From NCBI GenBank assembly GCA_937920725.1, contig CALEUW010000035.1, positions 1 to 21,750 of the forward strand: 21,750 bases of DNA. Reading direction: 5' to 3'. The position numbers and the translations under genes are program-made. Origin of the DNA: UMGS1601 sp900553335 (GTDB lineage: Bacteria > Bacillota > Clostridia > Oscillospirales > Ruminococcaceae). The notes under the pieces were generated by a model. The model was given only the letters and a program-made list of their open reading frames with translations, did not search any database and was not told the DNA's origin. This document shows, in pieces, positions 1-5,955 of the stretch (positions are counted from its first letter, which is position 1; each line of letters begins with the position of its first letter).

Positions 1-60
1 GCACAGGGTTATAAAGTCGTAACGGTAAATAAAATAGCGGATAAAACCTGCGAAATTTAG
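1..60 (+). CDS. 3' end of an unidentified gene (partial)
   Basis: The first reading frame is open from the window edge to a TAG at 58-60 and gives AQGYKVVTVNKIADKTCEI. Only 19 residues are visible, too few to assign a family. It is reported because it runs off the edge in the same direction as every other gene and ends shortly before the regulator gene. It could be chance reading through non-coding DNA. Confidence 0.35.
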   Translation, partial: AQGYKVVTVNKIADKTCEI

Positions 61-110
61 AGTATATTTTAGAATTAGATGATAAATTGAAAAGAACGGA
101 CGGTGACTAA

Positions 111-167
111 ATGTTTCAAGCGTACATAGCGGTTTTACGAGAACAACAGGAAAAGAAAGGAGATTAA
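111..167 (+). CDS. Tiny 18-codon ORF directly before the regulator
   Basis: An ATG at 111 follows a GGTGA sequence (102-106) and reads MFQAYIAVLREQQEKKGD before a TAA at 165-167. The next gene starts at the very next base (168), and its Shine-Dalgarno (AAAGGAG) lies inside the last codons of this ORF. That geometry suits a translationally coupled small peptide or leader. The short length gives no statistical support for coding and no family is recognised. Confidence 0.3.
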   Translation: MFQAYIAVLREQQEKKGD

Positions 168-569
168 ATGACAACAGCTGATCTAAAACAATACCGAAGC
201 ATTTGTTTGGAAATAAATGATCTTGAAGACGAGATAAAGGGAGAATATGTAGGTGATTCGGTTACGTCTGCAAGCGGGTTCCCATATAGCAAACATACGG
301 TACATATCGAAGGGTATAAGCCTAGCGGCGGTACGGTATCAAAGCTTGCGAGGTTGTCGGAGCTGAAAGCGCAAAAGAGCGAGATCGAAGAGTTTGTGAA
401 AAGTATTAAGAAATACACAATACGCAAAGCGGTTAAGCTATATTACATAGATCCTATCGCTGACGGTGAGGACAAGCCGACATGGGAAACGGTTGCGGAT
501 AAAATAGGGTACGGTGTTACATCATCATCTTTAAAGATGTCGGTAAAAAGATTTATAAAAAATTCGTGA
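168..569 (+). CDS. Phage late transcription regulator (RinA/ArpU/DUF1492-like)
   Basis: This 133-residue protein resembles the small regulators found just upstream of terminase genes in Firmicute phages, known under names such as RinA, ArpU and DUF1492. Those proteins activate late gene transcription and usually have a C-terminal helix-turn-helix related to sigma factor region 4. Here the first ~70 residues are charged and helical. The C-terminal part (about residues 83-133) carries an aromatic 'LYYIDP' segment and a 'TWETVADKIGYG' stretch that fits the first helix of an HTH, followed by a basic 'SVKRFIKNS' end. The ATG at 168 has a strong AAAGGAG Shine-Dalgarno 5-7 bases upstream. The stop lies 3 bases before a set of GTTAC repeats that could be its binding site. 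The family call rests on position and pattern, and the DNA target is inference. Confidence 0.72.
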   Translation: MTTADLKQYRSICLEINDLEDEIKGEYVGDSVTSASGFPYSKHTVHIEGYKPSGGTVSKLARLSELKAQKSEIEEFVKSIKKYTIRKAVKLYYIDPIADGEDKPTWETVADKIGYGVTSSSLKMSVKRFIKNS

Positions 570-572
570 TTT

Positions 573-599
573 GTTACTAATGTTACACATGTTACTTTT
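573..599 (+). promoter_or_regulatory. Three GTTAC direct repeats with 9-bp period (candidate activator site)
   Basis: GTTAC occurs at 573-577, 582-586 and 591-595, each followed by four bases, so the three units are exactly 9 bp apart (GTTACTAAT, GTTACACAT, GTTACTTTT). The last unit ends 12 bp before an extended -10 box at 605-613. Tandem repeats in the place of a missing -35 box are typical of a site for an activator or a sigma-like factor. The RinA/ArpU-like gene just upstream is the obvious candidate to bind it. The repeats are directly visible; the binding is inferred. Confidence 0.55.
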
Positions 600-604
600 A
601 AGTG

Positions 605-613
605 TGTTATAAT
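605..613 (+). promoter_or_regulatory. Extended -10 promoter element of the late operon
   Basis: TGTTATAAT is a perfect extended -10 (TGn followed by TATAAT at 608-613). No good TTGACA-like -35 lies 16-18 bp upstream: the hexamer at 17-bp spacing is ACACAT. This fits an activator-dependent promoter using the GTTAC repeats. Transcription would start near 620 and read through the hairpins and tRNA into the terminase genes. Confidence 0.55.
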
Positions 614-641
614 TTAAACTGAGGAAAGTATATATCCACAT

Positions 642-662
642 GCTTATCCCATTTTGAGAAGC
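642..662 (+). other. RNA hairpin in late-operon leader
   Basis: Bases 642-648 (GCTTATC) pair with 656-662 (GAGAAGC), with one A/G mismatch and a 7-base loop. It is the first of a series of hairpins in the untranslated leader. It has no T-tract, so it is not a terminator. Confidence 0.35.
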
Positions 663-664
663 TA

Positions 665-693
665 GCGGTCTATTCAGTTGGCGGATAGATCGC
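665..693 (+). other. 11-bp hairpin immediately upstream of the tRNA
   Basis: Bases 665-675 (GCGGTCTATTC) pair along their whole length with 683-693 (GGATAGATCGC), counting two G-U wobbles, and leave a 7-base loop (676-682). The tRNA begins 6 bases later. The stem could guide 5' processing of the tRNA or be part of a larger structured leader RNA. It lacks a T-tract and is not a terminator. Confidence 0.5.
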
Positions 694-698
694 AATAT

Positions 699-774
699 TG
701 CAGAATAGATCAGCGGCAAGCTCGCCTGCCTCATAAGCAGGAGGTCACAGGTTCGAGTCCTGTTTCTGCAACCA
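699..774 (+). tRNA. Phage-borne tRNA-Met (CAT), initiator-like, CCA encoded
   Basis: A complete cloverleaf can be drawn. The acceptor stem is 699-705 (TGCAGAA) paired perfectly with 764-770 (TTCTGCA), then A73 and encoded CCA. The D stem is GATC/GCTC with one T-C mismatch (12/23). The anticodon stem is CCTGC/GCAGG with loop CTCATAA, so the anticodon is CAT at 732-734. The variable loop is AGGTC, and the T arm is ACAGG-TTCGAGT-CCTGT. Two features match bacterial initiator tRNA rather than elongator Met: the A11:U24 pair and the exact loop and variable-loop sequences. Two features do not: position 1/72 is a U-A pair instead of the C/A mismatch, and the three consecutive G-C pairs at 29-31/39-41 are absent. 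A tRNA-Ile with modified CAT anticodon is an alternative. It lies inside the phage late leader, so it is not simply a host attachment site. Confidence 0.85.
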
Positions 775-789
775 GTCGGATTTTCCGAC
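775..789 (+). other. Short hairpin directly after the tRNA CCA end
   Basis: GTCGGA (775-780) pairs with TCCGAC (784-789) around a 3-base loop, starting at the base after the tRNA CCA. There is no following T-run, so it is unlikely to terminate transcription. It may influence 3' maturation of the tRNA. Confidence 0.35.
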
Positions 790-809
790 AACATCATTAT
801 GTTCTCCTT

Positions 810-839
810 ATGTGCCGCTTCCCCCTTATGGCGGCACAT
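810..839 (+). other. 9-bp GC-rich hairpin in leader
   Basis: ATGTGCCGC (810-818) pairs perfectly with GCGGCACAT (831-839) across a 12-base loop. It is followed 8 bases later by a terminator-like hairpin. No T-run follows directly. Confidence 0.45.
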
Positions 840-847
840 GAATACTT

Positions 848-872
848 AGCTCTGCTCCGGCAGGGCTTTTCT
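848..872 (+). terminator. Intrinsic-terminator-like hairpin just upstream of the small terminase
   Basis: AGCTCTGC (848-855) pairs with GCAGGGCT (860-867) around TCCG, with one T-G wobble, and the stem runs straight into TTTTCTT. This is a standard intrinsic terminator shape. It stands 33 bases before the GTG of the small terminase, between the promoter and the whole structural operon. It would therefore either release a short tRNA-bearing transcript or need to be passed by antitermination or read-through. Confidence 0.6.
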
Positions 873-904
873 TATATCAAAAAAAGCAAAAGGATGGTGA
901 GATC

Positions 905-1288
905 GTGCCAAGAGGACAGCCTAAAAGATTTAGCAGTGGTAAACAACTTATCGCATTGTTTCGTACATTTTGCGACGAAATTGTTGACGATAACTTTAAA
1001 CGTGTACCTAATCAAACAAACTTTTGTAATTGGCTTTCTGAGCATTATAACGCTTGCGACAGAAAAACAATTTATAACGCATTAAACAAATACTTCCCCA
1101 CCGTAAAAAAAGAATTTGAGCAAATCCAAAGTGATATAATCGCAGAGGGTGCAATGCTTAGCAGGTATCAAAGCACTATGTCTATTTTTGCATTAAAAAA
1201 CTGGTGTCGTTGGCAAGATAAACCGTCAGACGAAGAAACCGACACAAGTAAATTCGCTGAACTTATAGAGGGGCTGAAAGATGAATAA
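905..1288 (+). CDS. terS: Terminase small subunit
   Basis: This 127-residue protein is the DNA-recognition subunit of the packaging motor. It binds the phage packaging site and hands DNA to the large subunit. The N-terminus is short and basic (MPRGQPKRF). The middle has a winged-helix or HTH-like stretch, with 'TNFCNWLSEHY' and 'DRKTIYNALNKYFP' at about residues 40-67. The C-terminal part carries 'STMSIFALKNWCRWQDK', a pattern often seen in Firmicute small terminases before the segment that contacts TerL. The start is GTG at 905, behind AAAGGATGGTGA. No in-frame ATG exists nearby. It overlaps the large subunit gene by 8 bp, as is usual for this pair. The family assignment rests on pattern plus the adjacent TerL. 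Confidence 0.85.
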   Translation: MPRGQPKRFSSGKQLIALFRTFCDEIVDDNFKRVPNQTNFCNWLSEHYNACDRKTIYNALNKYFPTVKKEFEQIQSDIIAEGAMLSRYQSTMSIFALKNWCRWQDKPSDEETDTSKFAELIEGLKDE

Positions 1289-2516
1289 AATATACTCACC
1301 TAAGCAAAGAGAACTGCTCAGACTTTGGCAACAAAACAGATTAAAACGATTAAATATACTCGAAGGCTCTGTACGTTCGGGGAAGACATGGGTATCTTTA
1401 GCGTTATGGGCGTTTTGGGTAGCATCCTCACCGAAAGACAAAACATATATGATGTGCGGTAAAACGCTGACAACGTTAAAACGTAACTGTCTATATCCGT
1501 TGCAAGAAATGATCGGCGAAAAGAATTTTACATTTTCAACATCGGCAAAAGAAGCTTTCCTTTTCGGGCGTAAAATTCTTTTAGAGGGAGCGTCCGACAA
1601 ACGCTCTGAGGGTAAGATACGAGGCGTAACGCTCATGGGTGCTTACTGTGACGAACTAACGCTATTCGATGAGGACTTTTTTACAATGCTCCTCTCTCGT
1701 TTGTCCGAATCGGGAGCAAAGCTGATTGCAACAACTAACCCCGACAGCCCACATCATTGGCTATGTAAAAACTACCTGAACAATGACGATTTAGATTTGC
1801 TGACCGTAAAATTTTTACTGGACGATAATGTTTTTCTGGACGAAGATTACCGAACAAACCTAAAAAAAGAATACACGGGCGTTTTTTACAGCCGTTTTAT
1901 TTTAGGGCAATGGGTAGTCGCCGAAGGCGCAATTTACAAGGAATTTACCGAACACAAAGACGAATTTATAATTAAACGGTCGGAAGTTCCGGGATTAAAA
2001 TACATACAGTTGGGCGTTGATTTCGGCGGAAACAAATCAAAACATGCTATTACAGCAGGCGGATTTACAAATAGGTTGGATGAAGTATATGCCCTGAAAG
2101 CAAAATCCACGCCTGCACACGGAGTTACAGTTGATGAGGTAGTAAATAACATTTTAGCCGTTGCAGACGAAATACACGACAAATATGGATTTGTAGACGG
2201 CATTTATTGTGACAGCGCCGAACAGGCTATTATAAACCAATTACGCAGTAAATCCCCCTACCCTGTTTATAATTCAATCAAAAATGAAATAATAGACCGA
2301 ATACGCTGTGAGAATATGCTGATTTCTTCACGGCGTTTGCATTTGGTAGAAAATGAATGCGACGACCTGATAGACGGTTTGGAAACTGCCGTATGGGACG
2401 ATAAAAAAATGAAAGATACTAGACTCGACAACGGCACAAGCGATATAGATATTTTGGATAGTTTTGAATATATGTTTGAACCGTATATAATTTACCTGAC
2501 ACAAGGAGGCAACTAA
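1281..2516 (+). CDS. terL: Terminase large subunit (ATPase/nuclease)
   Basis: This is the packaging motor: it cuts concatemeric DNA and pumps it into the prohead through the portal using ATP. In the N-terminal ATPase domain the Walker A motif is GSVRSGKT (residues 29-36). The Walker B motif is GAYCDEL, with D124 and catalytic E125, and the coupling motif is TTNPDSP (about 151-157). The C-terminal RNase H-like nuclease domain shows the first acidic residue in LGVDFGG (D247) and a second in IYCDSAE (D311). A third is probably in the 'DIDILDSFEY' segment near the C-terminus. At 411 residues it is complete and of normal size for a Firmicute siphophage TerL. The start overlaps terS by 8 bp. The portal gene follows after 2 bp. 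Confidence 0.95.
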   Translation: MNKIYSPKQRELLRLWQQNRLKRLNILEGSVRSGKTWVSLALWAFWVASSPKDKTYMMCGKTLTTLKRNCLYPLQEMIGEKNFTFSTSAKEAFLFGRKILLEGASDKRSEGKIRGVTLMGAYCDELTLFDEDFFTMLLSRLSESGAKLIATTNPDSPHHWLCKNYLNNDDLDLLTVKFLLDDNVFLDEDYRTNLKKEYTGVFYSRFILGQWVVAEGAIYKEFTEHKDEFIIKRSEVPGLKYIQLGVDFGGNKSKHAITAGGFTNRLDEVYALKAKSTPAHGVTVDEVVNNILAVADEIHDKYGFVDGIYCDSAEQAIINQLRSKSPYPVYNSIKNEIIDRIRCENMLISSRRLHLVENECDDLIDGLETAVWDDKKMKDTRLDNGTSDIDILDSFEYMFEPYIIYLTQGGN

Positions 2517-2518
2517 CA

Positions 2519-3853
2519 TTGTGGCAACAGATTAGGCAGATACTACGAATTTTGTTTAATAAATCACCGACTGCTACGGACGAAGAAATATACCGTAACA
2601 AACGAAATATGTCAGCGTATAAAGACATAACAGATTTAAACCCGACAGCGATATTTGCAAATGCGCTGTCTGTGTTGGCGTTCGGTGATAGTTCGGTCAG
2701 CATTACAGACGCAAACGGCGGCAGCACACGCAGAACTGAATTACTGGACGAAATTGCACAAAAACATTGGAAAACCATAAAACAGAATATAGCTGTCGGA
2801 AACGGCTGCGGAATGATTGCAGCTATCCCCTATTCCGTCAATAACGGTTTAGGGCGAAAGGTTTATATTGATGTTGTGTCAAAAGATCGTATGTTTGTAA
2901 CAAGCGTACAGGGCGATGAAATAACGGGTATTACCGTTTTAGCAGACCACAGACAGATAGGATACAAGGATTATTACCGTTGGACTGATTATGCTGTCAG
3001 CAACGGCATATACACTATCACACAGCGAGCGACAAAAGATCAAACGCCATGCCCGTTGGACGCTGTACCCGATTGGGCTAACATAGACGAAATCGTTAAA
3101 ATATCGGGCGTTGACAGATTGCCGATAGGAATTTACAAATGCCCGACCAGTAACAGGCGACCGACAACCATAGACGGCGTACCGATTACTTACGGCTGTG
3201 AGAAAACTATACAGCGTATTAAGGACACGCTAAAACAAATCGACAATGAATATTCCGAAAAGCAAAGTAAGATATTTGCCGACAGTACGATGTTCAAAGG
3301 CGATGACAAAATCAACGGCAGCATTTTCAAGGTTATAAACTCTCAAAAGATGGGGACAGGGATGCCGTTTTTTGAGATATTCTCACCTGAATTTAGGGAC
3401 ACTTCCCTATTTCATAGATTAACAGAAAATTTTGCAATGTTGGAACGTGAAGTCGGCACAAGTAAAGGCGTTGTAACTGATCTAAGCACTAACGGTGCAA
3501 CCGCTACAGAAATAAAGCGTGCTACATATCAGACATTTACTTTGTGCGACGATATACACACAAACACAAAGGCATATTTTGACGGATTGATGTACGGCGT
3601 TAATGTGCTGTGTAATTATTACGGTCTGTACCCCGACAGCGAATACAAAATTAATTACGATTGGTCGTATGCAATGTTAGAAGACAGCGAAACAACCTAC
3701 AAACAACATGTAGAGGGCAAGTCACAGGGCGTTATTTCTGCCGTTGAGCTAAGGCAGTTTATTAAACCTGATGAAACAATAGACGAAGCAAAAGCGGCGA
3801 TTGAGGATATACGCAAAAACAGCCCTACAATGTCAATGCTGATCGGTGAATAA
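2519..3853 (+). CDS. Portal protein (SPP1 Gp6-like)
   Basis: The portal is a dodecameric ring at one capsid vertex through which DNA enters and leaves, and it docks terminase and later the tail connectors. This 444-residue protein has the order and length of SPP1 Gp6-type portals. It includes an early 'FANALSVLAFGDSSV' segment, central 'KTIQRIKDTLKQIDNEYSEKQSKIF', and a later 'GVVTDLSTNGATATEIKRATYQTFTL' helical region typical of the stem/wing. The start is TTG at 2519, supported by AAGGAGG at 2503-2509; no in-frame ATG is near. The immediate upstream terL and downstream minor head gene support the assignment. It ends with a short variable tail and is followed after 2 bp by the next gene. Confidence 0.9.
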   Translation: MWQQIRQILRILFNKSPTATDEEIYRNKRNMSAYKDITDLNPTAIFANALSVLAFGDSSVSITDANGGSTRRTELLDEIAQKHWKTIKQNIAVGNGCGMIAAIPYSVNNGLGRKVYIDVVSKDRMFVTSVQGDEITGITVLADHRQIGYKDYYRWTDYAVSNGIYTITQRATKDQTPCPLDAVPDWANIDEIVKISGVDRLPIGIYKCPTSNRRPTTIDGVPITYGCEKTIQRIKDTLKQIDNEYSEKQSKIFADSTMFKGDDKINGSIFKVINSQKMGTGMPFFEIFSPEFRDTSLFHRLTENFAMLEREVGTSKGVVTDLSTNGATATEIKRATYQTFTLCDDIHTNTKAYFDGLMYGVNVLCNYYGLYPDSEYKINYDWSYAMLEDSETTYKQHVEGKSQGVISAVELRQFIKPDETIDEAKAAIEDIRKNSPTMSMLIGE

Positions 3854-3855
3854 AT

Positions 3856-5379
3856 ATGCTGACAGAAGAAGAAATCAAGGCACTTCCGAACGCCATTGAA
3901 GCAAGATTAACAGAGCTAAACAACAACGTTTTGGAAAGTCTAGGCAAGCGGATAAAGGACATCGGCGAGCTAAAGCCGAGTGACTATAAAAAACTACAGC
4001 AATTAAGCGAGTACGGCTCTGATGTTGATAAAATAACCTCCGAGCTTGCAGCTATCGTCAAGAAGAGCGAGGCTGAAATATATGCGCTGATTAACAAGGT
4101 AGCTGTTGAGTGCTATGGCGAAGTTTCGGCAAAAGAAGCGTTAAAGGCATACGGCGAAAACAAGGAACTGCAAAAATTTGTAACATCTATGGCAAAACAA
4201 ACGCAAGATACTTTTGTCAATATGTCACAGACAACGGCATTTATGGTTTATGATGATAACGGCAACAAGGTTATTTCTTCCCTGTCAAAAACCTATCAGA
4301 ATGTTATTGACAAAGCTGTTACATCCGTTACAACAGGCGTTACGGATTATCAATCGGCAATGCGACAAACGCTGAGAATGTTAGCTGACAGCGGATTGAG
4401 GACAAAATACAGACCGTTGCAAGGTTCAGCGGGAAAAGCTGTTGATTATGCATCCGGCTATTCACGGCGTTTAGATACGGCAGTCAGACAAAATATTTTG
4501 TGGGGCGCAAAGCAATGCAATCAAACAGCAGCTGAAATGTTGGGTGAAGAATTGAGGATGGACGGATACGAGATCAGTTACCATTCTGCTCCCCGACCGT
4601 CACATGAGGCTATGGGCGGCAGGCAGTACGCTATAGGCAAGGCAAGAAAGGTTAATGGAATTTATTATCCTAGTTTTTCTGAGGTTGAAAGCCTGTTGCA
4701 GGATTATGGTTGTTTGCATTTTAAAAATCCGATAACGCTAGGCGTTTCCGTTCCGGCGTATACCGACAGCGAGCTTGAGGCTTTGAAAGAAAACGACAGG
4801 CGCATTATTGAATTTGAGGGCAAGCAATACACACCTTATGAAGCAACTCAGGTCATGCGAAAGTTTGAAACCTCTGCCCGTCATGCAAAGGACAGACAGA
4901 TCATTGCAAAGGCCGCAGGCGACGACGTTTTAAGGCGTGAGGAACAGTTAAAAATAAACCAAATTTCACAGAAATACAAGGAATTTGCCGATGCATCAAA
5001 GTTACCGACAAAAATGGAGCGCATGAGCGTTAGTGGGTATCGTAAAATAAAAACTAACCCCGAAAAATACACGGATATTCTTAAGGGTACAATAACCAAA
5101 AACAATAATAACGTCGTTTCGGTTACTAAACATTTGACACATCAAGCGTATACAAGAGGTGCGCCAATGGATTACATGAAAGAAGCATTGACAAATCCTT
5201 TAAAAATCACTAAAATAAAGACAGATTCACAAGGCAGAAGAAGCCAGCAATTTATCGGAGAACACGTTACAGTTGCATTTAACCCCGATAACGGCAATTT
5301 AACAAGCATTTGGCTAACGAGCAGCAAAAAAGCGGAGAGATTAAAGAAAAGAGGTTTTGTAAATGAAACTGACCTTTAG
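3856..5379 (+). CDS. Minor head protein with C-terminal toxin-like (candidate BECR nuclease) domain
   Basis: Residues 1 to about 330 match phage minor capsid protein 2: helical N-terminus, then 'YHSAPRPSHEAMGGRQYAI' (H243, R247, H250) and the 'GCLHFKNP' segment. These proteins sit inside the head near the portal and can be ejected with the DNA. At 507 residues it is longer than needed for that role. After a helical linker (about 330-415) comes an extra basic domain (about 420-507) with H426, H429 and R434 in 'KHLTHQAYTRG'. It then has 'LTNPLKI', 'GRRSQQFIGEHVTVAFNP' and 'LTSIWLTSSKKAERLKK'. This helix plus beta-meander pattern with conserved H/R/S/T resembles BECR-fold RNase domains (the phage Barnase-EndoU-ColicinE5/D-RelE-like group). 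It overlaps by 17 bp a strongly acidic small ORF. The head role is confident; the nuclease is inferred. Confidence 0.82.
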   Translation: MLTEEEIKALPNAIEARLTELNNNVLESLGKRIKDIGELKPSDYKKLQQLSEYGSDVDKITSELAAIVKKSEAEIYALINKVAVECYGEVSAKEALKAYGENKELQKFVTSMAKQTQDTFVNMSQTTAFMVYDDNGNKVISSLSKTYQNVIDKAVTSVTTGVTDYQSAMRQTLRMLADSGLRTKYRPLQGSAGKAVDYASGYSRRLDTAVRQNILWGAKQCNQTAAEMLGEELRMDGYEISYHSAPRPSHEAMGGRQYAIGKARKVNGIYYPSFSEVESLLQDYGCLHFKNPITLGVSVPAYTDSELEALKENDRRIIEFEGKQYTPYEATQVMRKFETSARHAKDRQIIAKAAGDDVLRREEQLKINQISQKYKEFADASKLPTKMERMSVSGYRKIKTNPEKYTDILKGTITKNNNNVVSVTKHLTHQAYTRGAPMDYMKEALTNPLKITKIKTDSQGRRSQQFIGEHVTVAFNPDNGNLTSIWLTSSKKAERLKKRGFVNETDL

Positions 5380-5587
5380 CGACGAGCAAAGGAAACTGTT
5401 AAATAAAATTGTTCCTAATATCAATCTAGATTCAGATTTGACAGATGATGAATTAATCGAAATGGAAGACGAGCTAGGCGATCACTTGACGTTACATTGC
5501 TTAAATGGAGACTATGAACCTAACCGTGAAGGCGTTGTATGCGAAGATTTGTTAGAAATTCTCGGAAACATACCATTAGACGCTTGA
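5363..5587 (+). CDS. Small very acidic protein, candidate immunity protein for the minor head C-terminal domain
   Basis: This 74-residue protein has 19 Asp/Glu and only 5 Lys/Arg, a net charge near -14, with a dense acidic run in 'DSDLTDDELIEMEDELGD' (23-40). It looks like two or three helices with no membrane segment and no signal peptide. The ATG lies inside the end of the minor head gene (17-bp overlap), behind AAAAGAGG, so translation is probably coupled. An intrinsic terminator follows 23 bp after the stop. An acidic partner overlapping a gene that ends in a basic nuclease-like domain is the arrangement of toxin-immunity pairs, where the acidic protein masks the RNA-binding face. An alternative is a small head-assembly protein of unknown role. 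No family is recognised with certainty. Confidence 0.7.
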   Translation: MKLTFSDEQRKLLNKIVPNINLDSDLTDDELIEMEDELGDHLTLHCLNGDYEPNREGVVCEDLLEILGNIPLDA

Positions 5588-5610
5588 TAGCAGAATAATT
5601 TTAATATCAT

Positions 5611-5643
5611 TAGCACTTCGATTTATCGGAGTGCTATTTTTAT
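5611..5643 (+). terminator. Intrinsic terminator after the acidic ORF
   Basis: TAGCACTTCGA (5611-5621) pairs with TCGGAGTGCTA (5626-5636) around TTTA, 11 pairs with one T-G wobble, then a T-run (TTTTTAT). It closes the packaging/portal/minor-head segment, which is unusual in the middle of a late operon. Confidence 0.8.
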
Positions 5644-5668
5644 ACCAAATTTTTAGGAGTTGATTGTT

Positions 5669-5833
5669 TTGAAAAAGAGGTTTAAAACACCGTATGAAAA
5701 AGAATATTACAGATTGGTTAAGTTGATGAGGCGAAAAATGAGGAAATGCAAACCTGAAGATTCTGAAGCTGTTCGAGCTTACTGTAAAGAAATATTGCAT
5801 TACTTTAAACGAACTGATAATTCAAGCACTTAG
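5669..5833 (+). CDS. Small, highly basic 54-residue protein of unknown function
   Basis: The start is TTG at 5669 with AGGAG at 5655-5659 (9-base spacing), and the protein runs 54 codons to TAG. It is very rich in Lys/Arg, notably 'KLMRRKMRKCK' around residues 18-28. Tyr residues cluster at 9-14, and no membrane segment is seen. The basic character suggests nucleic-acid binding, or binding to an acidic partner such as the adjacent 74-residue protein; both are guesses. It is bracketed by two near-identical terminators, and its stop codon lies inside the stem of the second. It therefore forms its own one-gene cassette within the head operon. An internal ATG at 5726 would give a shorter form. 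No family is recognised. Confidence 0.55.
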   Translation: MKKRFKTPYEKEYYRLVKLMRRKMRKCKPEDSEAVRAYCKEILHYFKRTDNSST

Positions 5834-5863
5834 ATTTTTTTCTAGGTGCTTTTATTATAATTT
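5824..5863 (+). terminator. Intrinsic terminator overlapping the end of the basic ORF
   Basis: AAGCACTTAGA (5824-5834) pairs with TCTAGGTGCTT (5841-5851) around six T residues, 11 pairs with one T-G wobble, followed by a T/A-rich tail (TTTATTATAATTT). Its stem closely resembles that of the terminator at 5611-5643 (shared AGCACTT-GA core). Confidence 0.72.
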
Positions 5864-5955
5864 AAAATTCGTCAGATGATCAGACGTTAAATAGTCAGGC
5901 GTGCGTGCATCGATACTCACGTTAAACGGACGTAAACGCAAAAGGAGATTTTCAT
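5864..5955 (+). promoter_or_regulatory. Non-coding gap before the scaffold gene with ACGTTAAA repeats
   Basis: This stretch holds no gene. ACGTTAAA occurs at 5884-5891 and 5919-5926, and a related ACGTAAAC at 5930-5937. Since a terminator lies just upstream and a major structural operon starts at 5956, a promoter or operator is expected here. No convincing -35/-10 pair is visible. The scaffold Shine-Dalgarno (AAAGGAG) is at its end. Confidence 0.3.

Noticed and set aside
614..698. A second, upstream tRNA gene
   Set aside because: The hairpins at 642-662 and 665-693 look arm-like, but no acceptor stem, T loop (TTCnAnT) or CCA can be joined to them.
699..774. The tRNA as a host attachment site (attL/attR)
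   Set aside because: It lies in the middle of the phage late region between the regulator and terminase genes, with no integrase and no repeated copy of its 3' end elsewhere in the window. A phage-carried gene is the simpler reading.
678..1085. + strand ORF spanning the tRNA and start of terS
   Set aside because: It reads through the tRNA and hairpins and is an artefact. The same holds for the - strand ORF at 531-839, whose sequence is the typical false translation of a tRNA region.
5856..5861. TATAAT as a promoter for the scaffold operon
   Set aside because: It is a perfect -10 by sequence but lies in the tail of the terminator, has no TGn extension and no recognisable -35 at 16-18 bp.
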